Source: Saururus chinensis (lineage: Eukaryota; Streptophyta; Magnoliopsida; Piperales; Saururaceae). From it: a stretch of 64,000 nt of DNA. The first letter of the stretch is position 1. Every line of letters begins with the position of its first letter. The stretch is from contig CP141144.1 of assembly GCA_035235625.1 (NCBI GenBank), forward strand, positions 21,139,014 through 21,203,013, in the 5' to 3' direction. The notes under the pieces were generated by a model. The model did not search any database, was not told the origin of the DNA, and saw only the letters and a list, made by a program, of their open reading frames with translations. Shown here in pieces: positions 45,879 through 58,648 of the stretch. The translations under genes and the position numbers were made by a program.

Positions 45879-48239
45879 TGTGACGCCCCGACCCGAAGAT
45901 CGACCCGGGCCGGGGGTCCCGAAGGCGATAAAAACCAAACCCAGAACCAAGAGCAGCACACTCTGGGTGCGAGAGTCTTCTCATTCCTCTATGTGCTACG
46001 GAACTTTAGCGCTCCGTTGCGCGTAGGCAAGAACTGGCCTAATTATATAACTAATTCGCACCGGGCCAACGTTGCATTGCCATTGGTTGCCTACGTACAT
46101 ATCGGACAACATCCACGATGTTACTCCGATACGATCGGATCCGGACGTAGTTCTGCCTATTGGCTACTACATACAACCAGCATACCAAAAACACATATGT
46201 CTAAAATATGTATCTCCGAATATTTAATCGGAGTTATACAAAAGCCCGATAAAACATCGGCAACACACATCTCGCTCTATCATAGAGTCGAGCACCACAT
46301 GACCACCACAACATTCCTCACTCTATCCTAGAGCAAGACCACACATCACACGTCTCGCTCCATCACTGAGTCGAGACCACACATCACACGTCTCGCTCCA
46401 TCACTGAGCACGAGACCACATACATCACACATCTCGCTATATCACTTAGCCAAGACCACACGCATCACACGTCTCGCTATATCACTTAGCTGAGACCACA
46501 CGCATCACACGTCTTGCTCTATCATAGAGTGAGACGAAACACAATCATAGGTCTCTCTCTATCACTGAGCCGAGACCGAACACACACACAACATGTCTCG
46601 CTCTAACCCAGAGCGAGACGGCACACATCATGGCATATAAGCAAAGCATATCATAAGATAAACACACGCACAACCCGTCTCTCTCTAACCCAGAGGGAGA
46701 CGGCACACATCATGCATATAAGCATAACATAACAATATATAAACACAATCATAGATCTCGCTCTATCACTGAGTCGAGACCGAACACACACACAACCCGT
46801 CTCTCTCTAACCCAGAGGGAGACGACACACATCATGCATATAAGCATAGCATAACAATATATAAACACAATCATAGGTCCCACACTATCACTGAGCCGAG
46901 ACTGAACACACACACAACCCGTCTCGCTCTAACCCAGAGCGAGACGGCACACATCATGCATATAAGCAACACATATCATAATATAACACACGCACAGCCT
47001 GTCTCTCTCTAATCCAGAGTGAGACGACACACACCACAACTAACACATGTCATTCCATAATTAAATAGAAGGTAAGAAACCCTTACTCCCCTGATGTCTC
47101 ACGAGGTAGCGGTATTCGGGAAGCTCGTTTCTGGGTGTCCTCCCCCTCAGATCTGGAGACAGTGGACAAAGCCTCCTCTAGCCCCCGCACGTTCTTCCCC
47201 TTCCACCGAAAGACAACCTAACCAACTCTCCCTTTTCCTGGAAACCCCGTTTTTTGCACCCGTGGGCGGCGGACAGAACCTCCCCTACTCGGGGTGTCCT
47301 TCACACGTCATGGCCCTTCGGTGGGGAACGGACCCTCCCCTACATTGGGCCACTTCTCTCGATCTGGCCCGGTAAAGGAGGATGGAGCCTCCTCTCTCTC
47401 CGGGCCATCTCTTTCTCACTCTCAGGGCAGGAGGGCGGCGGACAAAGCCTCCTCTTGCCCCAGGTCGTTCCTCCCCTATAGGAGTGCCAACTCGAGGAAT
47501 GGACCATGTCATTGCGTAGATCACCCTCGAATTAGCTAGGAACGCCTCAAGAATGGAAGAAAACGGACTCCGAACGAGTCCAGAAACTCCCCCCGAAAAT
47601 AGAACGGAGTCCGGTATTTATAGAGGAAGAGCTGAGGGCGTACTAGACGCCCCCGGGACGCGCGCGCCATGCGTCGCATGGGCCGATGCGCAGCTCCCGT
47701 GCGTCGCGCGGGAGCTGGCCAGCGACGCGGGCCCCGTCCCGCATCTGCGCGGGTGACCGCGCGGGCCCGCGGCCCCCCCGCCACGCCGTGCATCGGGCAG
47801 CGTGGCTGACGCCAGCCGCTGGCGTCATGCTAATGGCAGCTATTTTGTCCCATATGATTAAAATAATATATTTTCTTTATTATTTTAATCCAAAAATATC
47901 TAAACTTCAACGCGCGATATTTTCTTACCCTGAAGTCGGAATCGCGCGTTCTACGTACCGATGGACTCGTATTGACGAGCCCTTCGATACAAGACCACAC
48001 ATGGGTAGGTTATCCCACTCTTTTTGAGTGGGCCCCACCCATATGGCACGCTTCCCAAGGCTATAGCTTTCGCTCCCGACCTCCGTTTCGCGCGTTCTTC
48101 GATTCGTCACGCTCGTTACTCCGAGCTCTACCCATCTACAGGGGTTTTATCCCTTGAAACTCCTAACACTTAATCATAAAATTACCAAAATACCCTTAAC
48201 CCTCCCGGGTTAAGCGTAACTGGAAAACGGGTCGTCACA
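45879..48239 (-). mobile_element. 2.36-kb 5' LTR of a minus-strand LTR retroelement
   Basis: Minus-strand LTR beginning TGTGACGACCCG (48239) and ending GGGGCGTCACA (45879), the usual TG..CA borders. A minus-strand TATAAATA box at 47622-47615, within GC-rich sequence, fits a promoter. It contains a hairpin array (46290-47030). Sequence at 47640-47830 is exceptionally GC-rich. The partner LTR is not found, so the element is truncated. No convincing 5-bp target duplication. Confidence 0.75.
46290..47030. repeat. array of short palindromes in the LTR
   Basis: More than ten units in which GTCTCGCTCT and AGAGCGAGAC (or variants GTCTCTCTCT/AGAGGGAGAC, CTCGCTCCATC/GAGTCGAGACC) flank a short loop such as AACCC, separated by 20-60 bp of ACACATCATGCATATAAGCA-like sequence. 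The best example has arms at 46595-46604 and 46610-46619. Confidence 0.85.
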
Positions 48240-50330
48240 TTTACCTAATAGGGTTTTGGGGTACGAATAAAATTTAACACTAAAAATGGGTAATTTATTT
48301 ATTTTGAGTCCAAAACTATGTTTAAATTTTTTGAAACACTTAGTTACTGAAATAAGATGTTTTAGGGTCTTATGGGACCCATCATCCCAATTTACGAATG
48401 TGAGGCCTACAGTGGGACCCGCCCCCCTAACTTTTCAAAAAAAATAGTCCAAAATTTTAAAAATTCCAGAAATATTTGAACTAACTTATTTTAACATAAA
48501 AAACTATCAAAATGAAGAAAATTTTGATTAAGACCATTGTTTACCACCTTAAATTAAAAATTAAGTCGAACCAGCCAAATTTAACACTAAAACACATAAT
48601 ATTAATATAATAAATTAAATAAACCGGTTTAGGATTTAGGGATCTTACATGTTGACTCCTAAATTGAGTCATTTAGTCACATTAAATGAAGGGTATAATA
48701 TGACAAATGATCATGGTCTTCTAGCTCCTCAAGGAAGGAGTTATGCGGAGCAGCTCCCATAACCTAGGAGTTAGTTTTGAATGGACTAGAGCATTATAAG
48801 ATAGGGGTGTAAATAGATGGATGCAAACACATATAAGGCATGTGTACAGTTGTCCATTTTTTTGCGGACCATGTGTTTGTCCGTCGGCTTATGTCCGTGA
48901 CGAACACAGATGAAAATGGACGAACATAGACAAAATGAAGGTGAAAGTTTGACATAGACTACTTTGTTCTCAAATTAAGGGTGGCTAGTAAAAAATAAAT
49001 TAAAAAATAAGTTATAATTATAGTGGGATAGTATAATCTATAAATTAAATAATTAATAATGTTATGGAAGATATGTGAGATTATAACATGTATTTTTTAC
49101 AATCTTTTTATGAAGGTTAACTATGTGATATAGGCTACTTATTTAACATAAATTAAAATATAATAAGAATAATAAAATATATAGTTGGTAGACCCAGACG
49201 GTTGCGGACATGAATAATTCTTGTTTGTGTCCGTCCTATTATGGATGGACAAAAAAGAATATTATCCATTTTAGTGTGGATGAACGCATATGCGGACGCG
49301 GACAAACACCAGACAAGCATATGTCATTTACACCTCTATTATAAAATGACTAGTCATGTACAATGCAATTTAAGAAGTTTTGACGATCATGGTAGTTAAT
49401 ATCTCGACCACCTAGGTCCATATGCCCTTGTGGGCTTTAGTTTCATGGCGTAGATGGAGCGTGTAGGCTTTAGAAGAACTGAGGTTAAAATTGTAAGTAG
49501 CTCGTGGCTATTGAGCAATAGACTCCTAAACGTGGCTACCGTGTTATAGAGGACCTTTTATGACCTACACTTAAGAAGCAAGTGACTCATAAGTATGGTC
49601 ATGGTAACATAATATTTATGTTTTTGTACTTTTGAATATGTTGTTATATTGTGGATAATTTCTATTAATTTGTTTTATCTAATGTATTTGTGAAACAATG
49701 ATGATGATCACTTGGTTTATGATGTATACGATTTATAGATGTTTTACTATTCTTTGGTACTTCTTTAGCTATCCTACGGGGCATATTCGTATAATCAGTA
49801 ATATTTGGATGCAGGTTCACAAGAAGAGTGACCGGGTTGGGATTGTAGTTCTCATAAAGGATGACCAACTTTCTTCATAGTTTGATGTAGAATTTTTTGG
49901 ACTTTATAAGCAAACTTTTAGTATATGTATATTTGAACTTAGGCATGTGAGTGCAATTACTTATCACTATTTTATAACATGTACTCAGGTCATACCCTGC
50001 GTGTTTGTAATATAGTTTGACTTTGTGTAATATATTATTTTGGTTTAATTATGAGTATATTCGAAAAAGAGTGAATCACCTCAATATAATTTTGTAATAA
50101 GTTTGACAAAAGTTTAAAAAATTTGTTTCCACTTATTGATAAAATAAGTTTTAAAATCTCGGAGCATGACATATATTATATAGTTAGACTTATTTTTCTT
50201 GGATTTTGGTTTATTTAATTGAAGTATAATTAATAGTAAATGATTATTATCTTTAAGTGGGCCACACTGTATTTGTATAGTTTCTATTATTACGGCTTTG
50301 GGCACTCCGAGTTAGGGTCGTGATAGTTTC
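48240..50330. other. retroelement-like non-coding DNA with a MITE
   Basis: Surrounds the MITE at 48802-49338. The right part ends GAGTTAGGGTCGTGATAG, reminiscent of a Ty3 LTR end. No gene. Confidence 0.4.
48802..49338. mobile_element. hAT-type MITE
   Basis: Termini TAGGGGTGTAAAT and ATTTACACCTCTA, flanked by TTATAAGA (48794-48801) and TTATAAAA (49339-49346), 7 of 8 identical. 537 bp, no gene. The interior has GGACG..GGACA-type repeats. Confidence 0.88.
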
Positions 50331-51643
50331 ACCAATGTGGTCATCGACACATCGGTACACGTTAATAGTTAAAACCCAATTTTGCTTATGTGCACACTAG
50401 CACATTTGTGACGTGCCAATTAAGAAAAAAATTTAAAACAAAATTGAAAAAATATGAGATGTGTCACTTGCTACAAGAGTTGTGCATTCCACTTTAACTA
50501 AAGACGAACTCTACTAAGGAATTTACGTAATTCAACAAAAGTGGTATCTCTACCATGCCGATTGGCCAATAGTAACTAGAAGTATAAGCTCTCTTACTTC
50601 CTGTGAACTATTTTCATTGTATCTACATTTCAGCCCTTTGAAGGCAGGTGACCCCTCACATATACCAACACTTGGGTAATAACACTTGGGCATTGACATT
50701 TTAGATCCCTCACACAAGTTAGTACTAAACGATTGTTTGAATATCTATATTGGTAAGGAATTTTTTTGTCAGCACCCTCGGTAAAGACCCCTCACATCAC
50801 CTCTCAGACATGGCAATGCCTTCACACAAGTCAAATATGCACAAACTCCTTATATTTAAATTTGAGATGAAACCCTCCCTAAGGACCTTACGCACTACCA
50901 GTCCTGAGGGAAATTATTTTTACTCATGATGGGGCTGTACTGAAAAACTAAAACCGAACCGAACTTAATTTGATAGTTTCAGTTCGGTTTAGTTCCTTAT
51001 TCGGTGGTTTGGGTTTGGTTCCTGCCTATACAAAACCCGGAACTGAATATTTTATAAATATTTTTTTATAAATTAATCTTGACCATTGAGATAAATGAAT
51101 GCCAAGATTAACCCTAATCTTGACCATTCATTTAAATAAATGGCCAAGCCATCTGCCAGCTCGGTCGGAGCGTCGAAAAATCTCAGTTCCGGTTCGATTC
51201 TCAATTGAAATTCTGCTTCCATGTTGATTCTGGTTTGGTTTTGATAAAATTGGTTCCTTACTAGGTTCCTATTCAGTTCTAAGAAACCAAGATGTAATCT
51301 TAATTGACATAAAAACCCTCATCTACCAGGCATCCGTGACTATGTATTGCATGTGGGTCAGGCCTTGGTAGGCAAACGGTAGGCCTCGGCATGACCTTGA
51401 AAATGAATGCAAGATTAAGGGCTCACTCCGGCCCTAACCTCCCCAACAAAAAAAGGCTGTCCTCCCGAGTGAGTGAGGTTTTACCTTTTGAGTGAGGTCT
51501 CACTAATAAGCTTTAGCCTTTAGGGTTAGGACCTTCGTAATGAAAGACCACAAGTTTAAATATTTTGTCCCTCTTAAAAAAAAATTATTTCTTTCAAATT
51601 TTCTTATTTCTATAATGTGGGAGTATCTTATATATCTACAATC
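50331..51643. other. intergenic, no gene recognised
   Basis: 50930-51300 is rich in GGTTCGGTT and AACCGAACC phrases, a composition seen in some MITEs, but I could not define both ends. Confidence 0.4.
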
Positions 51644-51646
51644 TTA

Positions 51647-52196
51647 AGGGGCTGTTTGGGTATTAAATTTTTTGGAAACATAAGTAAATTTTTTTTGAAT
51701 TAATTCTAAAAATTTACTACCGAATTTGAATTACATTTGGTAATGAAGATTTTTAGAATAAATTCGAATGTTACGTTAAACCCAATTTTAAAACTTCAAA
51801 CTAACATAATTCTCTCTCCCGAACTCGGATGTGCATGTTCTTCGTATTATTACATTCTTCCGAACTCTATCAAATAAAATCCCACAAGAGTATGTAATTT
51901 TAAACTTTTAAAGTAGGCCCTACCTATATAATATATTTTTTAAGGTTCAAATTAATATGAGAAATAGCTATTAAAAAATAATGGAATTTATAATTTTTAA
52001 AGTGGCGGTTGAGAGCCGAAATCAATGGAATCAATAAAATTACCTCATAAGGTGATTCTCATTCCGTCGATTCTAGCTTAAAACACCTTAAAATCAACTT
52101 ATGTATAAATTTTTTAATTTCGTCCACATTCTATAGATGATTCCGATAATTTAAAATCGATAATATCTAACAAAAATTCAATATCTAAAGAGCCCC
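51647..52196. mobile_element. Tourist/Harbinger-like MITE, copy 2 (reversed)
   Basis: Starts AGGGGCTGTTTGGGTATTAA, ends with the inverse of GGGGCTCTTTAGATATTGAA, and has TTA on both sides (51644-51646 and 52197-52199). The interior matches copies 1 and 3 in the opposite orientation. It lies about 260 bp upstream of the APE1L start codon. Confidence 0.8.
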
Positions 52197-52455
52197 TTAT
52201 TATTTACAAGAGACTTTGAATTATTTAGCCCGACCCAAGTATTGAGACCCGAGCCTGTTATTTTGCGGGCCGGGTCAAACGTGCAGCCCTAACCGTGAAT
52301 AATCCCTGCACACAAACGGGTCCGCATGAAGACCCAGATGTCCATAAGCATTCAGTTCTCTTGCTTCTGTAACAACGCCGCGGGGGGAGGGAGGCCTTGC
52401 TACTTGGCACTGTGTTGCTGAAGGAACTCTGCGCTTCGAGAGGAGAAGGGGGAAA

Positions 52456-55400
52456 ATGAAACGTTTCTTCAAGCCCATAGAGAAGGAATCGTCCAACAAG
52501 AGACCCTCTGTCGCCCCTACAACTGGAGCACAGGAGGACGGAAGCAATTCCCATGGAGAAGCTGAGTCGGGGGAGAAGAGGAAGGAGCCATTGAAGTTCT
52601 TGACGTGGAATGCCAATAGCTTCCTGCTCCGCATCAAGAACAACTGGACCGAGTTCACCAAGTTCATCGAGAGAACTGACCCCGACGTCATTGCCATACA
52701 GGTTAGATTTCCTCAGCCATCCCCCCCAACTTCCCTTTTGTGATTTTACACTTTTTGGCTTTTGCATTGTAAGAGACTTGTTCCTATCTGCTCACTGGGC
52801 CTGTATGTAGCATTTTAGAGGATGAATGCTCACGTGATTCAACGAGTTTAGCAACCATTTGAAATAAAGTTGTGGTTGTCTGCTTGAACTCGGACATTTC
52901 GTTGCGTGCTTGCTTTGTGGAAGCTTTTTCCTGTAAATTTCTGGGTTTTTCTTGGTGGATTTTTGCATTTTGAATTTCTTCTTGTTTGCTGTTTGTTTGA
53001 AATTATTGATATTCCAGTCCAGCTTGTTTCCTGGAAGTAACGTGCTGTTTGAGTTTCTCCTGTCAGGCTAAAGCTCAGATTTTTCTCATACGTCTAGGGT
53101 TATGAATTTGTGATGTTTTTTGCACTAAAATAATGATAAAATTACATATACTTTTCTGGTAGCTCAATGTAGTAGATTGCAAAAATGTGAGGCTTCATTT
53201 TCTGGAGAGAGCAGAGAATTTTATCCTCTACTGCTACAATGTAATGGGTAGTTTACAAAGGGACTGAATGCAGCTCTATTTGGTGTTTTTTCTTAAATAA
53301 CAATGTCTTTGAGGGCATTAGCTCAAAACCATTGGACATAGATGTTTGACTGATAGTAAAAGCTTACTAACAGAAGTCTAGATGGGTGATGGTAGGAAGT
53401 GCGGATGCCTGCCTCTGGGACCAAGGGAGCACCAAAAAATCCTGGGGAACTGAAAGATGATACTTCCTCCTCACGTGAAGAAAAGCAGGTAAAAGTTGAG
53501 GGACACTCTTTTGTCTATTTTCTAGTATTTTAATCGTCAAATGAAAAGCAGTCTATGGCATTACTTTTTTTTTTTTATGCATCTCTAAGCATTACTATTT
53601 TGATATGAATACTTGCACAAAATAATGAAGAAATCAGAAGACAGTATCTTGTGTTCATACAGTTTGATTCAAACAAGCTATCATCCTCTATTATGATATA
53701 TGACAGAGAGATCTTACAACCTGTGCAGGCTATAATGCGTGCAATTTCAAGACCTCCATTTGGAAATTATCGTGTATGGTGGTCTCTTGCAGAGAGCAAA
53801 TATGGGGGGACTGCATTATTTGTAAAGAAGCAGTTCCAGCCTATCAAGGTGTCTTTCTCTCTCGATCAAACTGGTAAGCAAACAAGTTAAAATGGCAGCT
53901 GTTTGTTACCATATTATCTTCTCCTTTTCGTCTAGAGTAGTCACTGCACAATAGAAGTGCATCTGTGGTGTAACTGCACTTATTTTACAATTTTAGTAGA
54001 TGTATATTTTCTTGTGTTTGGTTTCAAATTTAATAATTTATTCCCTAATCTTAACAAGGAACTAGAAAGATTAATGCAAATAAAGTCCACAGTGTATGTT
54101 GCCAAGCAATTATATTGTGTATCTTGGTCATCTGATTATTAAGGATCAGATAATTTGGAGAGGTGTATTGCTAAAATCGTTTTGAATTTAATGACACAAT
54201 CTTGTGACCAGAAACTCTCATGATGTAGAAGGATGTTTACTTTATAAGTTTTTGAAAAGGTAATTTTGTAAAACAGAAAAAAAGTACAAAATATACAAAA
54301 GATTTACACAGGAGGCCTAGAATATGCTATTTTTCTCAAACAACTTAAATGAGCTTCCAAAGCAGGAATAGATGCAATTGACTCTTACTACTGTCTTTTG
54401 CAATGAAATCGTGCTCTGTGCATAACTTTAAATCAAGGATTTTGTTGGTTGCACCAAACTGAAATTAAATTAAACGTCATCCTCTAAAAGCTCTTGTTTT
54501 CATGTGAAAAAGCAAAAACTGAAATTAGGACTCTTTGGACCTGCCCAAAAATTCATATTTTGTTTCAGTGACTTGCAGATACCATTTCAAAGGAGGATAT
54601 TTGGGTCAAATTATGGGTTATGATATATTTACTTGGACTTTTCACTTATTGTTGTGTATTTGTATTTCTTTAAGCTACATAATATTTAAAAGGATTAAGA
54701 GCTACTCGATAAAATGTCTAGTTGGTTTGGTCAGATGTGCACTTGATAATTTTGTTCAAATCATTGGCCGAGTCTAGTTGGCCTTTGCAATGCAATGGAA
54801 AGCTGCCAATACTATGCAGATTGGCTTCTATGTAGATTGCTTCTGGAAGCACTTACATTTTGACTATAGTAGATGACGGCAGATAGTTTGTGTACGTTAC
54901 TCTTTTTGGCAGTTTCCAAACATGAGCCAGATGGACGAGTAATCTTTGCTGAGTTTGAATCCCTCCGTGTGTTAAATACCTATGTGCCAAACAATGGGTG
55001 GAAAGATGATGATACGTCATTCAAAAGAAGAAGAAAATGGGATAAGAGGATTCTTGAATTTGTGTTACGGACTCCCAGCAAGCCTTTGATTTGGTGTGGG
55101 GACCTGAATGTTAGGTAATTGCTCCGAATCATCTTGACTAACCTTAATAGTTAGACTATGATTCCCTTATTTGCGTGTTTTGTGGGGCTCAAGCTACTTG
55201 GATTAAAGAACTGGATGATTAGTTCATACCTTGATTTGTGAGTGTATACTCTGTTAAATTTATTATTGTGAAAGGAATCTTATGTATTTGAATTTTGAGC
55301 TTTTCATGTCCTGAAGCAATAATTCCTTGGTTTTGGTTGATAAGTATAGAAAATTGGACAACATCAATTCAGCCCACGTGCTTTTAATATGTGTATGATC

Positions 55401-57618
55401 TATTTGCTTATTTGTATTTCATATTTCTCTGTTGTTAATGAATTCTTACACCAATGTCTATATGGAGACCTGATTAAGCATTGAAATATAAGATATCCCA
55501 ACTAGCAGCTGAATCATAATACTGTTTACATCAGCTGTTTTGGAGAATATTCGTCCTATAAATTGAAACACTTGTTTCATATTGTTATGTGCAGCCATCA
55601 GGAAATTGATGTGAGTCATCCAGAATTTTTCAGGAACGCTAAGCAAAATGGTTATATACCTCCGAACAAAGAGGTACTCATATTTCTGTCACTTTTCTTT
55701 TGCTAAATATGACTGCTGATATGATGCTCATTTTGAATGAGAACTCAAGACACTGCCTTGGAGTCTGTGTGTGACTGATTTCTTTATATTTACTACTTGT
55801 TTGTATTTCACGTACTATTTGAAAATGCATTTGGTTAAAACAAAGTTCCCCATTTCTTTGGTTTATATGCAGGATTGTGGACAGCCTGGATTTACATTAG
55901 CAGAGAGACAACGTTTTGCAACCATATTGTCAGAGTGCGTTCATCTGTTGCAAAACTAATAATGTTTTGTTTGTTTATCTCAAAGGTTTATATACAAGGT
56001 TTCATATTTGATGTACTTGTTGTTAAATTGATCCTTCCTAAATATATATAAAATTGTATGCTTCATATATGCCAGCAATTGTCAATCAATTTTTAGTAAA
56101 TGGTTAGGCCTTGTATTGTAAAACAAGATATCCATGTCCAAAAAAATGACCAATATGAAAGTAATTTTTGATAGCATGCTACCATTCCTGTCTGCTTCTC
56201 TTGTAACGTTTCCACTCTTTACCTTTTGTAAGTATGGGGCTTTATTTTTATGACCATATGAGCTCCCTTGAAGTAAAAATTTTAATGTGCTTTCTCCTGT
56301 ATATTATAACTGTTTATGATTGTCCTTATTGAGAAAGTAATGTTGGTAATGATTACTGATATGTTGAATTTCCCATAGGGGAAAGCTGATTGATGCATAT
56401 AGATACCTGCACAAAGAGGAAGATATGGAACGTGGCTTCTCATGGTCTGGAAATCCCATTGGGAAGTAAGTTGTATGAGTGAAGTGATAGTTTATCGTTC
56501 ATATTAGCATCCCTATTTAGTGTTGTATTATACCTTCCCAGGGTTCTTATGTGAGCAACATTGAACTATTGGCTGTACTTTTTTATCTATCTTATTAAGT
56601 TACAGAAGTTTCTAGTATATCACTGTTTTTTACAATTGCTTCTTTTATATCTGTTTGATATGTGTGTCAAGGCTAATGCGCAGGCCATTTTAGATCGCAT
56701 ACGGATAGTTTATTCATCTGGTTGTTTATAATTATGATCCCACGAAGTCTTGTTAGTTGCTTTAGTTGATGTTATCATTAATTATAAACTAATGACGAAG
56801 TTGCACATTGAGCTCAGCAGAATCTTCTTTCTTTCTCACTTTCCTAAAATTCTATTATCAAATTCTACATGGCATCAGATCGCATATGGATAGTTTATTC
56901 ATCTGGTTGTTTATAATATGATCCCATGAAGTCTTGTTAGTTGCTTTAATTGATGTTATCATAAATTATAAACTAATAACGAAGGTGCACATTGAGCTCA
57001 GCAGAATCTTCTTTCTTTCTCACTTTCCTAAAATTCTATTATCAAATTCTACATGGCATCAGAGCAGGGAGGTCCTTGGTATTAATCTCTGTAGAGGAAA
57101 TTTTTTTTATTATATATCCCTTGTGTTTTTTTCCTGTGCATAGCCTAAATAAGCTAGCTAGCGGGGTGTGTATTGATATATATAATCCCCTCCCTAACCG
57201 CTTAAGCTTTTAGGTGAAGTGGTTAATCAAGGAGATTTATAATTTTTTAGATGTTTTTTTTCTATGGGAGGAAGTCACAATTATATATTGTTGAAGTACT
57301 TTTTGGGTTGTGTGCAGATATCGAGGCAAGAGAATGAGGATAGATTATTTCATTGTCTCAGAGCAGTTTAAAGACAGATTAGTTTCATGTGAAATGCAAG
57401 GGCAAGGAATTGAGTTGGAGGGTATGTATTCGTTCTTTCCTATTTGGACTAGTTAGAAACTTAAAATCAGCTTACTGACTGGGCGTTTTTTTGAAGTGAA
57501 TGTTGTTATTTAGTATAATCATGCTTCTTTTGTGCATTTGACAGGATTTTACGGAAGTGACCATTGCCCCGTGTCCCTAGAGTTATTACCGAAAGCTTCT
57601 GACCCTTTGGCTAGTTAA
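52456..57618 (+). CDS. APE1L: AP endonuclease APE1L, 9 exons
   Basis: Base-excision-repair enzyme of the exonuclease III family that cuts DNA at abasic sites. Exons: 52456-52701, 53396-53488, 53729-53873, 54913-55114, 55595-55673, 55873-55934, 56379-56465, 57318-57421 and 57545-57618, totalling 1092 nt and 363 residues with all phases consistent. It begins MKRFFKPIEKES. The catalytic motifs are all present: FLTWNANS, DPDVIAIQEVRMP (metal-binding Glu), LNTYVPNNG, IWCGDLNVSHQEIDV (catalytic Asp and Asn), GFSWSGNPIGKYRGKRMRID and the closing GSDHCPVSLEL (active-site Asp-His). From memory it matches Arabidopsis APE1L (At3g48425) along its length, including the N-terminal MKRFFKPIEKE, which resembles a PIP-box-like start; that role is my inference. 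No lesions seen. Confidence 0.96.
56693..57063 (+). repeat. 185-bp tandem duplication with LTR-like ends, APE1L intron 7
   Basis: Two nearly identical 185-bp units (56693-56877 and 56878-57062). Each contains a 119-bp stretch beginning TGTTAGTTGC and ending TTCTACA (56751-56869 and 56935-57053), followed by TGGCATCAGA, which resembles the plant primer binding site TGGTATCAGA. This could be a small copia-type or TRIM-like retroelement relic that was duplicated. Confidence 0.6.
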
Positions 57619-58648
57619 TCTGTTAACTTTCCTCCTCCCTAGAATCGCATTTTGTTGGATCAGAAATAGCTGGATCAGAAATAGTGAAGATGGTACAGCT
57701 GATTGTGCTGTCAGGACATTTTTTACAAGAAATTGGATATACATCTATGCCCATATTAATGTTAATCTCGGAAATCCCATCAGGCTTGTATTTTCCTGCT
57801 GTTGATTCGACACCTATTGCAAACTGGTCTAGGTCTGCCTGAGAATGGATTTCCTGTACATGAAAGGGGACTATTTTAATGTTGAACTTCCCACTTCCAT
57901 TAAATTATTTTACAGTTTGTTCATTCGGGATCTTATTCCCGGCAGTCAGCTGTAGCTTATAGCTCCTCGATTAAGGGCTGTTTGGGAACACATTTGTGGG
58001 CCATTCGACGGCATGTGTGGCCCATTTAGATTGAATCATGTTTGGATACAATTTTTTGTATCTGGTTTAGTTTCCTTACAAATGGCATAAATAAAATTTT
58101 GTTTGACCTACAAATATTCCACAAATCTTCTCATTTCTCGTAAATGACCTACAAATGCTGAATGTCATTCTTGGGATATGTGTCCTGGGGAAAAAATGTC
58201 TTAGGGAGGACATTTGCCCAACACATGGCCTAGATATGGGTCTCACATGTTTCTTGGCACAATAGTTACCTCACACTCGCAAGAGTAGGGAGGACATTTG
58301 CCCAACAAATGGCCTAGAAATCCTACAGTAGGGAATGGTGCCCAATGTCACCTAATGTTGACTTTTGCACCTACCGCCATTCAATACAGACTGCAGATAA
58401 GGCAATAAAATGGCTAAGCAAAGAAAAAATATATAATCTCTTTATCTTATATTAATTGTCATTTTTTATATCATCTTTGTCATGATAATTAGTAGATGGA
58501 GTAATCAAATAATGGATGAAGTGAAAACTTTATTAACTTTACTAAATATTATATTTAAAAAATGTGAGTAATTAATATGGGACAAAAATTGTATAATCGA
58601 GACAAAAAATTATATGTATGAAATATGGTACAAAAGCCTCAAGGTTTA
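57619..58648. other. downstream of APE1L, no gene
   Basis: 3' untranslated region, then non-coding DNA. A phrase AGGGAGGACATTTGCCCAAC occurs twice, near 58205 and 58288. A Tourist-like TTAAGGGCTGTTTGGGAA start at about 57972 lacks a visible partner. Confidence 0.45.

Noticed and set aside
46290-47030. CRISPR-like array of palindromic repeats
   Set aside because: Plant LTR context, variable repeats, repeat-like spacers and no cas genes.
47094-48157. Cluster of overlapping ORFs on both strands
   Set aside because: They lie in the GC-rich promoter part of an LTR and have no recognisable protein signature.
52258-52767. Minus-strand ORFs of 140-169 codons
   Set aside because: Antisense shadows of APE1L exon 1 and its leader.
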